A DNA stretch of 64,000 nucleotides from Branchiostoma belcheri (taxonomy: Eukaryota > Chordata > Leptocardii > Amphioxiformes > Branchiostomatidae), in contig NW_017803824.1 of NCBI RefSeq assembly GCF_001625305.1, forward strand, positions 2,568,960-2,632,959, in the 5' to 3' direction. This document shows positions 15,301-29,300 of this stretch, piece after piece; the stretch's first letter is position 1; the number at the start of each line of letters is the position of its first letter. The translations under genes and the position numbers were made by a program. The notes below the pieces were generated by a model. It had not been told where the DNA came from. It did no database searches and saw only the letters and a program-made list of their open reading frames with translations.

Positions 15301-16650
15301 TTAAACTATGCTATCACCACTAACAACTTTATAAGGTTGTTTCTTTTGAACACGGACCAAGCGATAACTTTGATCATATTTCTTCTATGGTTGATCAAAC
15401 AAACATGCAATTGGTTGTATGTTGGTGAATTGTACATACCACAATATAAGAAATAAACATGCATCCAGTAACAAACTTCATGTATGTAATTACAGGGCTT
15501 GAAGTAGGGTTTTAAGTCGTAAACTTTCATTATGGGATGGTAATTAGTATGTAAATTGCAGTTAACATCATAATTACACATAAGTGCTCCTATCTATACC
15601 TATTTTCTGCTGTGGGCCTCATATACCGTAGTAATTTTGATTCTATCAATAATCTATGTAACTTTTATAACTGCCTTTAGCATAACACACCAACTTCTGG
15701 GCAGGTATCGGATGTATTAAATAGATGTTTGCCAATTGCCACCAAATACAACTACATTGTACCAGGAATAAACTGCTGTAGGATACTTGTGATTCATTGC
15801 TTGACAAACTGTTTGAAAATTAAACAGACCATGATAACTGTAAGCTGCATGTCTCACATCCATTCAGTCCACCATACAATACACTTAAACTTCAGGGAAT
15901 TCTCATGCTTCTCATCTAATACGATGTTGAACAATGATTAGACTGAGACCTACCTGCTGTAGTGGCCGATGCAGAAGAGTAAGGAGTGGTTGTGTCCAGA
16001 CTGAGACCAGGAATCTCCGGCCGGCTGGACGATCGACTGACCGGCAGGCTGTGAGGTCCCAGCCCCGCCCCCAACCGCGCCCCCTCCAGCTCTAACCTAA
16101 CACACAGTCACAGCAAACTCCAGTAACAATAGTAAAAGTCCAGTTCTAAAATAATTATAACACACAATCACAGCAAACTTGATTACAGTAAAGGTAAAAA
16201 AGGAAAGTATCATTGTCTAAATTGAATTGTGAAGTACATGTACAATCCTTTTGGTTTGGGCTGATAGCGCAAAGAATGTTTGAGCTAGTGAACACTAGGC
16301 AATCCTTCAAATTTATTACTAACAATAAGAAGAACAAAATTCAAATGCTATCAGTATGACCACTACCGGTATATACAGTTCAACATAACTGCAGCTGGAA
16401 GATTATCCTTATCTGTTTGACAGGTACAAAATACAATGAACAGTGGGCCACAGTTTAACATCCCCTCCTAAGCGCTTCTATCCTTCAAGTAACATGTGTG
16501 CCAATGTTAAAGGTAGACTACAAATGTACTTGAACAATATTGTCCATAGACTTACCTGCGTATTTCCTCGTCGTAGTCTGAACTGGTGCGTAGACTCTGC
16601 GATGACGAGCGCTGTCGGCCTGGTCTCACCACATCCTCCAGTGAAGCCAT
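356..16650 (-). CDS. CCDC158: CCDC158-like long coiled-coil protein (3' end outside window)
   Basis: Twenty-six coding exons, read right to left: 16556-16650, 15954-16096, 14624-14691, 13609-13695, 12581-12651, 11886-12093, 11212-11378, 10777-10834, 10640-10669 (30-nt microexon), 10400-10509, 10060-10150, 9643-9879, 9087-9274, 8828-8942, 8335-8454, 7694-7891, 6081-6284, 5560-5709, 4908-5084, 4355-4519, 3653-3821, 3118-3230, 2519-2677, 1480-1743, 1011-1225, 356-465. They give about 1237 residues; human CCDC158 has about 1113. The start MASLEDVVRPG follows a splice acceptor by 18 nt. Landmarks I recall from human CCDC158 are present: an EREQTKRLWSRDEEQ stretch (exon 7694-7891), RRSEIDSLKSRLHWLEE (3118-3230) and EQELARMKLRHSLELRELQ (1480-1743). 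Nearly all exons encode Glu/Gln/Lys/Leu-rich heptads. The N-terminus and the last two exons are Ser/Arg/Asp-rich and probably disordered. The last visible exon could end at a TAG at 351-353, but a CAG/GTTAGC donor suggests it continues leftwards. Cellular role unknown; probably structural. Family call firm, exact exon ends inferred. Confidence 0.84.
1767..2190. repeat. Tetranucleotide microsatellite (GAAT/GGAT type)
   Basis: About 420 bp of imperfect GAAT, GGAT and GGAA runs with interspersed ATCAAGGAAT words, including a pure GGAT run near 1981-2015. It lies in an intron of the CCDC158-like gene, starting about 24 bp from the acceptor side of exon 1480-1743. Confidence 0.9.
3400..3520. repeat. 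Dispersed repeat copy (GTCTGTACC family) with a 27-bp tandem duplication
   Basis: The words GGGAAAGTCTGTACC and ATAGTCAGATTCAAG recur near 12822-12890 and 54312-54415, so this is a dispersed element of unknown class. Inside it a 27-bp unit beginning GGGGTAAATATAGTCA is repeated in tandem at 3438-3464 and 3465-3491 with two changes. Confidence 0.5.
5144..5226 (-). pseudogene. Partial duplicate of a CCDC158-like exon boundary
   Basis: The 5' part of exon 4908-5084 and its upstream intron edge are repeated about 112 bp further upstream. The copy keeps an acceptor (CGCAG at 5197) and 15 codons starting VQLDELEKSLLTLQQ, against VQLDEREKSLLTLQQ in the real exon, then diverges into intron. It has no donor of its own, so it is taken as a non-functional exon copy. 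Confidence 0.75.
7148..7245. repeat. Fold-back element, about 98 bp
   Basis: Inverted arms with a perfect 14-bp core (AATGTCTTGGTTCT against AGAACCAAGACATT). With a 4-nt gap they extend to GCCACACCA on the left and TGGTGTGGC on the right. It looks like a short MITE in the large intron between exons 7694-7891 and 6081-6284. Confidence 0.65.
7504..7565. mobile_element. Fragment of the CAGTTACTCAAGCA inverted-repeat family
   Basis: GCTTGAGTAACTGTTTTC and CACCTGGATATCTAACCTT match, on the opposite strand, the left end of the element at 11380-11880. This is one terminal fragment only. Confidence 0.55.
8515..8640 (+). mobile_element. Possible LINE ORF2 C-terminal remnant
   Basis: A short frame contains GRGRPRKFWMESVKDV, which resembles the basic GRPRKRW..D segment at the C-terminal end of several LINE proteins. 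Nothing else of the element is visible, so the call is weak. It lies in a CCDC158-like intron. Confidence 0.25.
10328..10375. mobile_element. Terminal fragment of the GGCCGATTTCTACTAT MITE family
   Basis: GGCCGATTTCTACTATCTAT, CAGCCTACAAAGGAGTCTGG and TGGAGAC match the right arm of the complete element at 22000-22217 with few changes. It is in a CCDC158-like intron. Confidence 0.65.
11098..11234. repeat. 56-bp tandem repeat (2.4 copies) spanning a splice donor
   Basis: Units 11098-11153, 11154-11209 and a partial third at 11210-11234 begin ACTGTGGATGTAGTTCAGGA. The third is the 3' end of CCDC158-like exon 11212-11378 with its donor (CCACA then GTATGTTCC, minus strand). The two complete units are therefore intronic copies of the exon end, and each carries the same potential donor. 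Confidence 0.85.
11380..11880. mobile_element. Inverted-repeat (MITE-like) element, CAGTTACTCAAGCA family
   Basis: The left end reads GGTTAGACATCCAGGTAATA ... ACAGTTACTCAAGCAACTGG ... ATGATTTTGGAAATGGTCAG. The right side (about 11738-11800) carries the inverted version (CTGACCGTTTCCAAAATCAT, AGTTGCTTGAGTAACTGTTT). A direct internal repeat (AGTCTCTAGTGTCA...AGTAGTGGATGCT) follows at 11660-11745 and 11798-11875. Related pieces lie at 7504, 13226 and 23208, so the family is dispersed. No coding capacity. Confidence 0.7.
12822..12890. repeat. Second copy of the GTCTGTACC dispersed repeat
   Basis: GGGGAAGTCTGTACCTTGGT and the following AGTTTCA word match the copies at 3400-3520 and 54312-54415. 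Intronic in the CCDC158-like gene. Confidence 0.4.
13226..13285. mobile_element. Fragment of the CAGTTACTCAAGCA family
   Basis: AAACAGTTGCTCAAGCAAGT followed by ACCTGGATGTCTAACCTTCA, matching the two terminal words of the element at 11380-11880 but rearranged. It is intronic. Confidence 0.5.
16090..16195. repeat. Small tandem duplication covering the acceptor of CCDC158-like exon 2
   Basis: TAACACACAGTCACAGCAAA and, about 68 bp further right, TAACACACAATCACAGCAAA repeat the polypyrimidine and acceptor region of exon 15954-16096. The adjoining words CAGCTCTAA and CAGTTCTAA are also shared. Confidence 0.6.
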
Positions 16651-17943
16651 GTCATCTCCCCATCACTCCTGCACACAGCTACTAACTACACGTACACACA
16701 CCCGCTGTGACCTGCTGAAATATTCACACATGATGGATGAGTTAATGAACAACGCGAACGCAACCTCCTTATGTCCTACTTTGAGTTCTTGTGACATTTC
16801 ATGTGTCAACAGAATACACCATTGGCAAGGGTCAATGCCATGGTAACCTTTTCTATCATAAGATACATCTGCATTTTGTACAAGAGATTAGAAAACTGTT
16901 GTACAATGTATAGGCTTAAAACTCACCACAAATTCAGTAAAAATTTATGATATTCATCATATTTAGTTAAAAGCATTATACACTGAAAAGATTCCTAAAA
17001 CATGCATGAAAAAAGGACACAGTGTGTGTACAATAGAGGGTACATACAGAAGTTTGAGTCTTCTTGTGTTATAATTAACTGCTCACTTGCAGAAGTGTCA
17101 CCTTGACATTTAACGTTTCATACAGACTTGTCAGCTGCCATTTTTGTTGCAGGCTATCATGGCAGGGAGAGGAATTTATGCTTTGAAAGTTATCCTCGGT
17201 AGACTAGAAATGTTCAATAATTTACCTAGTTTTATAGTGGAGTCTGGTCTATGGGGAAAACTGTAGTAATCATATCTGAATGAATGCCTTTGTCAAAGCG
17301 TCAGATGACAGTTAAAATTACCAGGTATTGAAATATTTAGCATTTCATGAATCATGAATCATGAAAAGGTGCTTAATCTGGCTGCTCCAGTTCATAAGTT
17401 CACAACATTACAAGAAGAACCAGGCCCTGAACTGAAGAAGAACGGCCTGTTTGCTTCTTGTTGTTTTCTCATTGTGGAAGTAAATAATAGGTGTCATGAA
17501 AAGTTTTCATTAGATTAAAATTACCAAAACTGATAAGACGTTACTGCAAGTAGTTTGCGTTGTCAGATAACCATGTGAACGATTGCCAGGTAGGGGTGTC
17601 ATATGAAACGTATATGAAAGACCCTTCCATCATAAAAATGTTGCACACGTTTGAATATAACTATGAAGGGGGGGCACTGTGCACATCGAGCGCGTGCCGT
17701 TCGAAGGGTATTTACCAAAATTCTAACGTCCCGGTCAGTGTTGGTGACGCACAGAAAACTCTAGATTACCCCAAGACAAGAAAGGAAGCGGCAAAAAACA
17801 ACGATCTACCAGAAACAGGCTGCTTCTCTTAATTTTTGACATCGGATACAGCAGACTACAAAACTGTTCCAAATTCAATTTTCCCGGGTCGGAATGCACT
17901 GGGTTTGGATCATCCCAAAAACTCAGAAACACGCGACATTTAC

Positions 17944-18120
17944 CTGAATCAAACGGTACTGGGAAGGTTTACGACGTCCTGGTAGTCACATGCCTCCAAC
18001 CGTCATCACGGTTAAGTTGAGGACAGCGGAGAACACAAAATTATTGACAACTGACGAGGATTCTTTTCACAACAAGCACGCCATTTTATTTCCCGTCGGC
18101 CTCTGCGCCGGAACAACCCA
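17944..18120 (-). promoter_or_regulatory. Candidate 5' UTR exon and promoter of the CCDC158-like gene
   Basis: On the minus strand a good splice donor (ATTCAG followed by GTAAAT) ends a putative exon at 17944. The coding exon at 16650 is preceded by a matching acceptor (TGTGTGCAG, 18 nt before the ATG), so a non-coding first exon here would splice to it. The upstream limit is a guess. No TATA box stands out. This would place the transcription start roughly 1 kb from the divergent HHIP-like gene. Confidence 0.4.
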
Positions 18121-19082
18121 TTTCCGCAAACAAATGAGAAAATAGGGGTGTTTGGTTTGACAGAAAAAGATCCTCATTTCCAAGCAGATGTTGAGATAAA
18201 ACATTACACAATAACATACAAAGAATATTACGATGTTAACTCACGGCGTTTCCTTGGATATGAAAAAACTGAATACATGCAAACGACACCGGCTTGGATA
18301 TGACCGTCAAGTGAAGTACCATGCAGATTCAGATTCAACCTGCAAGTGCCAATGCCTGGTGCGACTTTTGAAAGGTTTGTTTCGTGCTTAAAATACCAGA
18401 AACGCGGTGACATGGAAACAGCAACGGTTGATGGTGTAAAGATTTATAAACACTATTTTCGACAACACTATTTACAAGTAAGCTAGAGTAACGTAAGAAG
18501 AACATCCAAAAGGACTAGAGTCCATTCCCACATTTTGTTGGGGGAATTCTCCGGGCAAGTGATAGCAATGAAACTTTATTGTCGCTCACTGACACCTCTT
18601 GTTCTACAGATATGAGTAGATAAGGGATGAGTGAACGCTACGGATCATGACCCTGTCTCTGAAAAAACTTGTGGATTGATGGCAAATCCCTTATCAGATA
18701 GCTTAACGTTAATTTAAAATCGTGTCTCACAGTCGCCGCACTACTACTAGTAGTACATGTAATCTGATTCCTGCCACCTCCAAGTGTGATTTCTGCCCGT
18801 GACATTGATCTACGTCACCTGTTTCCAGGTAACACCAGATGTTGAGACAACGTTACAGGTGGATGATTCTACAGGTGGGCGGGGTGCAAAAGACGCTTGA
18901 ACACAATTGGCCCTGGTCGGACATGTATATGGCATGCACGCGTAACGCGTAGGTTCGTCCTTCCACGCCCAGAAGACCAGGTCCACCATCAAGAACACGA
19001 CACGTATCCGGAAGTAGGTCGGCTTGACTACTAAACTTTTCAGTTTACATACAGCGTACTACGATTGTACCACAGCCCTACC
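18121..19082. promoter_or_regulatory. Divergent intergenic region, CCDC158-like / HHIP-like
   Basis: Non-coding stretch between two genes that point away from each other. It holds no convincing reading frame, no TATA box near the HHIP-like start and no clear repeat. It must contain the 5' UTR and promoter of the HHIP-like gene, whose ATG at 19083 lies in a good context (CCTACCATGT). Confidence 0.4.
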
Positions 19083-23709
<4,627 letters not shown>

Positions 23710-23763
23710 GAAGGAAAAAGTTACCAGAATGCTCAGTTTAGGTTTACTGGTAACATTATAGCA

Positions 23764-23795
23764 AGGACATTATACAGCTGTATAATGTCCTTGGT
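23764..23795. repeat. Perfect 32-bp palindrome
   Basis: CAAGGACATTATACAG is followed directly by its exact reverse complement CTGTATAATGTCCTTG. It lies 55 bp after the stop codon of the HHIP-like gene, so it would form a hairpin in the 3' UTR of that mRNA. Confidence 0.9.
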
Positions 23796-25470
23796 TATAG
23801 CAAGGAATGTGTTCTAAACTACATGCACTGAGCTAAGATAGATAATTTTGATAGTTGCTACAGGAGCTTTGAAAAAGCAAAAGCAATACATGTATTTGGA
23901 TGTTGAATATATTGACTAGTATCTTACATTGTACCTGGATGTGTATTGAGTCAAGGTTTTTGCATTCTGTGGAAAGCATACTATTTCATTTTTACTCCAG
24001 AATTCAATCAGTGATACAAAAGTGCTATAGCTAGATGTTAACCAAGTAATTACCTCTGAGTACTGAGGCATTGTTTTTTTTGTATGTTTGTGTGTTTGTT
24101 TACTTGTGTGTTCGTAGGTATTTGAATGCAGTAGAAGGTAGGAGGGGGCGGGGGATTTTGTAACTGCAGATTGATTATAAGGTTGAGTTGACAGTCTAAA
24201 TAGTCTCTTTGCAACTACATGTACATGTATTATTAAGAGCAACGTACAAGCAGTATTGTTGTCTTAAGTCTTTCTCAATTGCTGCTGGTTTAACTGGGAA
24301 ATGTTGCATTTTTCTATGCTTAATGTTATTGTCAGACAATATTTCTGAATCTATTGTTATGTTCATGTTCAGCTCTAACACATAGACTTCTGTCTATGAC
24401 TATCCAGTCTACAATGCTGTAAAAGACACAGAAGCATAGAAGGCTATGGCTGAATTTTTTATGCTACAAATTCTCCAGTACATCAGTACACCACACATGG
24501 ATATGAAAACATCGATATTGCACAAGTTCTGTCAACATAACTTTTTTTGCCGGAACAAATACTTTTCTGGTGAATGAATGTTTCCATTAAAGCTTTTTAA
24601 CTCACTTCTGTAGGGTCATGAATTGATTTCCTATTACAGACAGACTTCTTTTCCGCAGGTATTTTACAATGTAAAAGTCCAACATGAACTTAACACCAGA
24701 ATTTTACGACTTGTTTTACCACATGGGTTCAACTTGCAGTTAGATACAAATGCTCTAAGAGACTGTAGGTCTGTTCAGGAGGGGGTATTGACAATATCTA
24801 TAACATTTGACAACATGTATGGCAACATGGCACCCAAGATTGCAATGCTGAATGGTTAAGTTATAACACATCATGACAGAACCTGCAATATACATGCAAC
24901 ATTACAACCTTTCATAAACGACTTCCCATATGGCAGTATGATTTAATGTTGCACAGTCAGTGATGTATGTCATATAACAGCCCATAATTACCACCACTGT
25001 AGCACCATACCATTACAACAATATAACATGGAATGTCATTATAAACATCTTCATCTTTGTTACATTTAATATAAATGTTTAAAACAACCCTGAATCTGTG
25101 CTGAACATTTTTGTGCAGGTCTTACAACAAACGTTAGAACTGCTATATCAAAGTCACCACTACCCAGACATTCTTTTGGTTTTGATAATCATAAAAAGGC
25201 ACAACCATTGGCAACAAGAGTAAGATTATCTCCTGTAAAGGTATAAAACTTTTAACACAATTCTTTTGTGTTGACAGGGCCTTGTAGAAATGATCATATA
25301 TTCACTGGTTTGAATGCAATACTTTTGAGACAACCAGATTAAAAGACTCACTTGTTAAATAGTTTCTGTTTAATATCAAACATATATCTATAAATGCACA
25401 ATATGATAACAAAATTTATCGTATAATATTTCCTGGGTTCCTTGATTCCTATCAATGTTTTACTGACTTA

Positions 25471-26233
25471 GGCCCCGTTCATGATTGGATATCTGTTGCG
25501 AATCAATTCGATTTAAAGAAATAAATCGATTCATTTAGGAACATGAACGCTCCAAACCGGTTCCGTTGCGATTTATTCTGAACCACCTCGCGAGGTGGTC
25601 TGAAACGATACGATACGATTCGCATTCGTAGAATTGTAATCATGAATGCTCGGATGCGAATCGTTCCGGTTCGACGCTGTACTCCCGGGTACGTGGGGGC
25701 CACGGTCGGTCATAGTTTGCGGCGCAGTGGCTTGTACTGCCGAAAATTCTACTTGAATCGTACAATCTTGACATCGAGTTCTAATTACTGGTCGACTGAG
25801 GAAACGGGACTTCGAATTCCGATATTGACTTGGGTAAATCAGGAGATCCAGAGGAAACTGGATGGTGTGTACTAGAACCTACCCTGGGCGTGAGGGCGAG
25901 TGGTATCCCAACGGGGACGTTGGGGCGGCGGACCGTGGGGGTTTGCGCCAGATGCGTCCGGGGCACAGCCTATGCCATGGGGAGGACATGAATCGGGAAC
26001 GAGCGACCACTCAGCCCGGACAGGCGTAAACTCTCCGCCTTACGAGCCGGGTTCTCAGGAAATATTCAAAGAAATTGTGATATACATATGAAATGCAAGT
26101 CAATTCGAGGTGTGAAACCGTTTCCAGTGTGGGTTCAAGTTTTGAATCACGGACGCAAAAATGGCCAAAAATATATTCCGTTTCGATTCGGATCGTGGCC
26201 AAACCGGAACACATTTCAATCATGAACGAGGCC
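25471..26233. mobile_element. Non-autonomous PIF/Harbinger-like element with Myb/SANT fragment
   Basis: The ends are inverted repeats: GGCCCCGTTCATGATTGG on the left and CAATCATGAACGAGGCC on the right, flanked by TTA and TAA, near the TWA target preference of Harbinger elements. Inside, at about 25785-25875 on the plus strand, a frame reads YWSTEETGLRIPILTWVNQE then IQRKLDGVY and stops. This is the start of the Myb/SANT-like domain (W..EET...W....I...LDG) known from the second gene of animal Harbinger transposons. No transposase is present, so the copy cannot move itself. Family assignment is inferred from the motif and target site. Confidence 0.65.
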
Positions 26234-26371
26234 TAACAGAGTCTTGAAAAGTACAGACTTGTAATTTTACCCCATAGACTTCAAATCAACATGATTGTGA
26301 GAAGATGTCTAATTGTAAACTGACTCTACCCATTTTAAAACATACACAAAATAAGGAAATCCCCCCAAACA

Positions 26372-29300
26372 TTATCCTGTGGAAAATGTTGGTGCAAGCG
26401 TTGGCGCTACTTTTCTGGAAAATGAGTCCACAATTTGTGCTATGGAAACGTACGAACCGGCTAGAAACCCTACGAAACCAAACAGGAAGATGACTACGTT
26501 CCTGAGGACAACGAACCAGTGGAGGCCGTCCTCGTATTTGACCAGTAGTTCTATAAGTGGAGGAAAGATGAGCGCCAGAGCACTGCTGCTGAAGGCACCC
26601 ACAAGGGAGATGAAGAGACCCAGCTCTGGTATTCCTGCTGCCAGCCCAACTGTGGGGAGACATGAACACACTTAGTAAAGACATTTTTCTGATGAAGACT
26701 TTCTGATAGGAAGCCAAAACTAGGAAACTGTTAATCTCAGCCATCATCCTTGTGACAAATCTTTGACTATACTTAGTAAAGTAATCATCTCGGTAGGCAT
26801 TTTATGCCTAAAAGACATCTATGTATATGCATGGCACCTTCTGTACATGTACAATGTACAGAATGTGTCATATACATATATGCCAAATTGGTATTCTAGT
26901 CATACATGTATATTGTTATTTGAAGGATATCTGTGTGATTGACTGCTCTACAGCCGACCGATGATGATGTAGTTATATATCAAGAAGGGAACAAATGATC
27001 GTACATCTACCAGTTGGCCAGTTTAAGAGGACCACAACTTAGTGTACCACTTACATGTAATGATGACCAGAGCTGCCCTGAGGAGGTATTCTGCGACTGT
27101 CTGGAACCGATGACTGACTCGTGACTTCAGGGAAGGCCAGATGATGTTGATGGGGACGTAGAATTGCACGGCGTAGGTGCAGAATATACAGAACACAAAC
27201 ATCAGCTTCACCACTACATACAGCCTGGAAACAGAAGAGAAAAACTACTAAGTGTAGTGCATAATTGAATCTTAATCTTGATATTAATCAAGTGGGGTCA
27301 CATCAATAAAGCTGTTTGTCATGTTGGTGTCTATCTGCTGTGACTCACTGAAAATTTCATAGCTCATCAGTACATGGTAATTTTGTATGTCATTATACAG
27401 TTTCAGTTTATTGAGATGCCCTTTTCAATTTTGATAACAGTGGCTAACAAATGCAAAGCGCTGCAAGGTCTGTGCAAATCTGGAGGAAAGTACTCAATCC
27501 ACTCACACTTTGATGAACAACTAATTTATAACATTCGTTTCTATGCTATAGGTAAAATGTGTGTATTGTACTGCAATTTTTATTACAACATAAGTAACAT
27601 CATAGAAATTAAGATTTTTCTGTTTGAGGAAGAAACATACGCTTGCTCTGACGGAGTTACAGATGGTGAAGGCATGGTGGGTAGGTTGAGGGTGATGCTC
27701 CCTTCCACGTGATTCCCGAAGGCGAGGTATCCGAAGAACCCGAGTGACACGTACAGGAAGGTGACCATCCCCATGCCCACGTTTATCACCATGGGGAAGG
27801 ACTGCGGGTTCTGCATCTTATTCTCCAGAGGAAGAACCTGGGGAGGGGAACATGGACATCAGTCTGTCAGTAAAACAGAATGTCTTCATTGTATTACGAG
27901 AGAGATCTTTTTGTAGGATCTGCAAAAATTTAAATACCTGTATTGTAAAATGTACGTCAGACAATGGGCAACCTGGAAAGAGGATGATCCTTTTTAGGGT
28001 CTAAATGTATAGTTGCTTTTCAACTTTTGAGTCAAAGTCCTCTTTTTAGTAGACAAGAAAGTTTTCTGTGTAATAATCTATTAGTAAGTTTAAAGTCAAA
28101 ACTTAAAAGCTAGTGATCTTTTCCGAATCAGAAATCTATTCAAATTTATCAACTTTTTAACCTTTAGCTGTTCAACTACCAATGCTCTATTGGTTACTGG
28201 GTTACATAGTAGGGAGAGCATTAATTGATTGGGTCAGACTTACTATTCCTATCCCTTCAAAAGAGTATATCGCTGTGCCAAAGAAGAGCGGCAGCTCTCC
28301 CACAGAGGAGAATGCTGGGTAGTTGGCGGGGTTTTTGAGCCGCCGTAAGATGTACTGATAGATCAGCACCAGGCCGGCCACCATCACAACGTTTGCGACC
28401 GTGGAGATGGGCGCCAGGTGGTCCCAGTTCTGGATGAAGCAGATCAGCATGATGGGCAGGAGGAAGGCAGCGAGGAAGGCCTGGACTGGGGGGAACTCTG
28501 CGTGCTGCAGGCCGGGGAAGGACTGGAGGATCTGTGGGGATGGATAGGTACAAATTTTACTTCTAATTGTTTACTTTTCGTGATGATACATGTAAATATA
28601 TTGACAGTTTTGAAAGTATGTTTATTACATTTCACAAATATTGATACAAAGGCATGAATATCTGTGGGGTCAGATACATGTAGATACAAATTCTAGATTT
28701 CATGATGGGAAAATATGCCATTACATTTGTCAAAATGATATTGACAGTTTTCAAGGTATGCTTAGTATCTTTCACAACTGTCGCTATAAATTTTATGCCA
28801 AGAAGGTTTACGATAGACTTGGTTCTTAGTCTTAGTTATCACTGGGCAAAGAGTCTAGCTTGCTTACTTCCACATGCTTTTTGCCAACTTTCAGTCATCG
28901 TCACATTGACGGACAAACAACATACCAACTTGCATATGAAGGAAGTCACTTTTCAATTGCCAAGAGTTTTCCTGTTATCACAGTAATACAGTAACTATGT
29001 CTCTGAGGAGCTACATTGAATACAGGAATATGAGTATAACTGAATTTCTGAAGACCAGCTGACCTGCTCTGCGTTCCTGGCCATGAAGACGAAGTAGACG
29101 CAGCAGAAGCCGAGCTGGGTCAGCAGGAGGAAGGCGTTCACGACTCTCCTCACCGCCACACGGTGTCGCCGTAGGAACATGATCGGCCCCACCCGACAGG
29201 CGTTCTCTGCCACCTCACCGTAGTCCATACTGGTGTGACCACATCTGGGGAGGGGGGCAAACAACAGCATTAAAAGGACTGTTCTCTTTGTGTCTAATGA

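Larger units (their letters stand above)
23710..26371. other. Convergent intergenic region, HHIP-like / SLC36
   Basis: Shared 3' flank of two genes that face each other. It holds the HHIP-like 3' UTR with a perfect 32-bp palindrome, an ATTAAA at 24586-24591 that could be its polyadenylation signal, and a 763-bp inverted-repeat element (25471-26233). Short open frames here show no recognisable protein other than the Myb-like fragment in that element. Confidence 0.5.
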
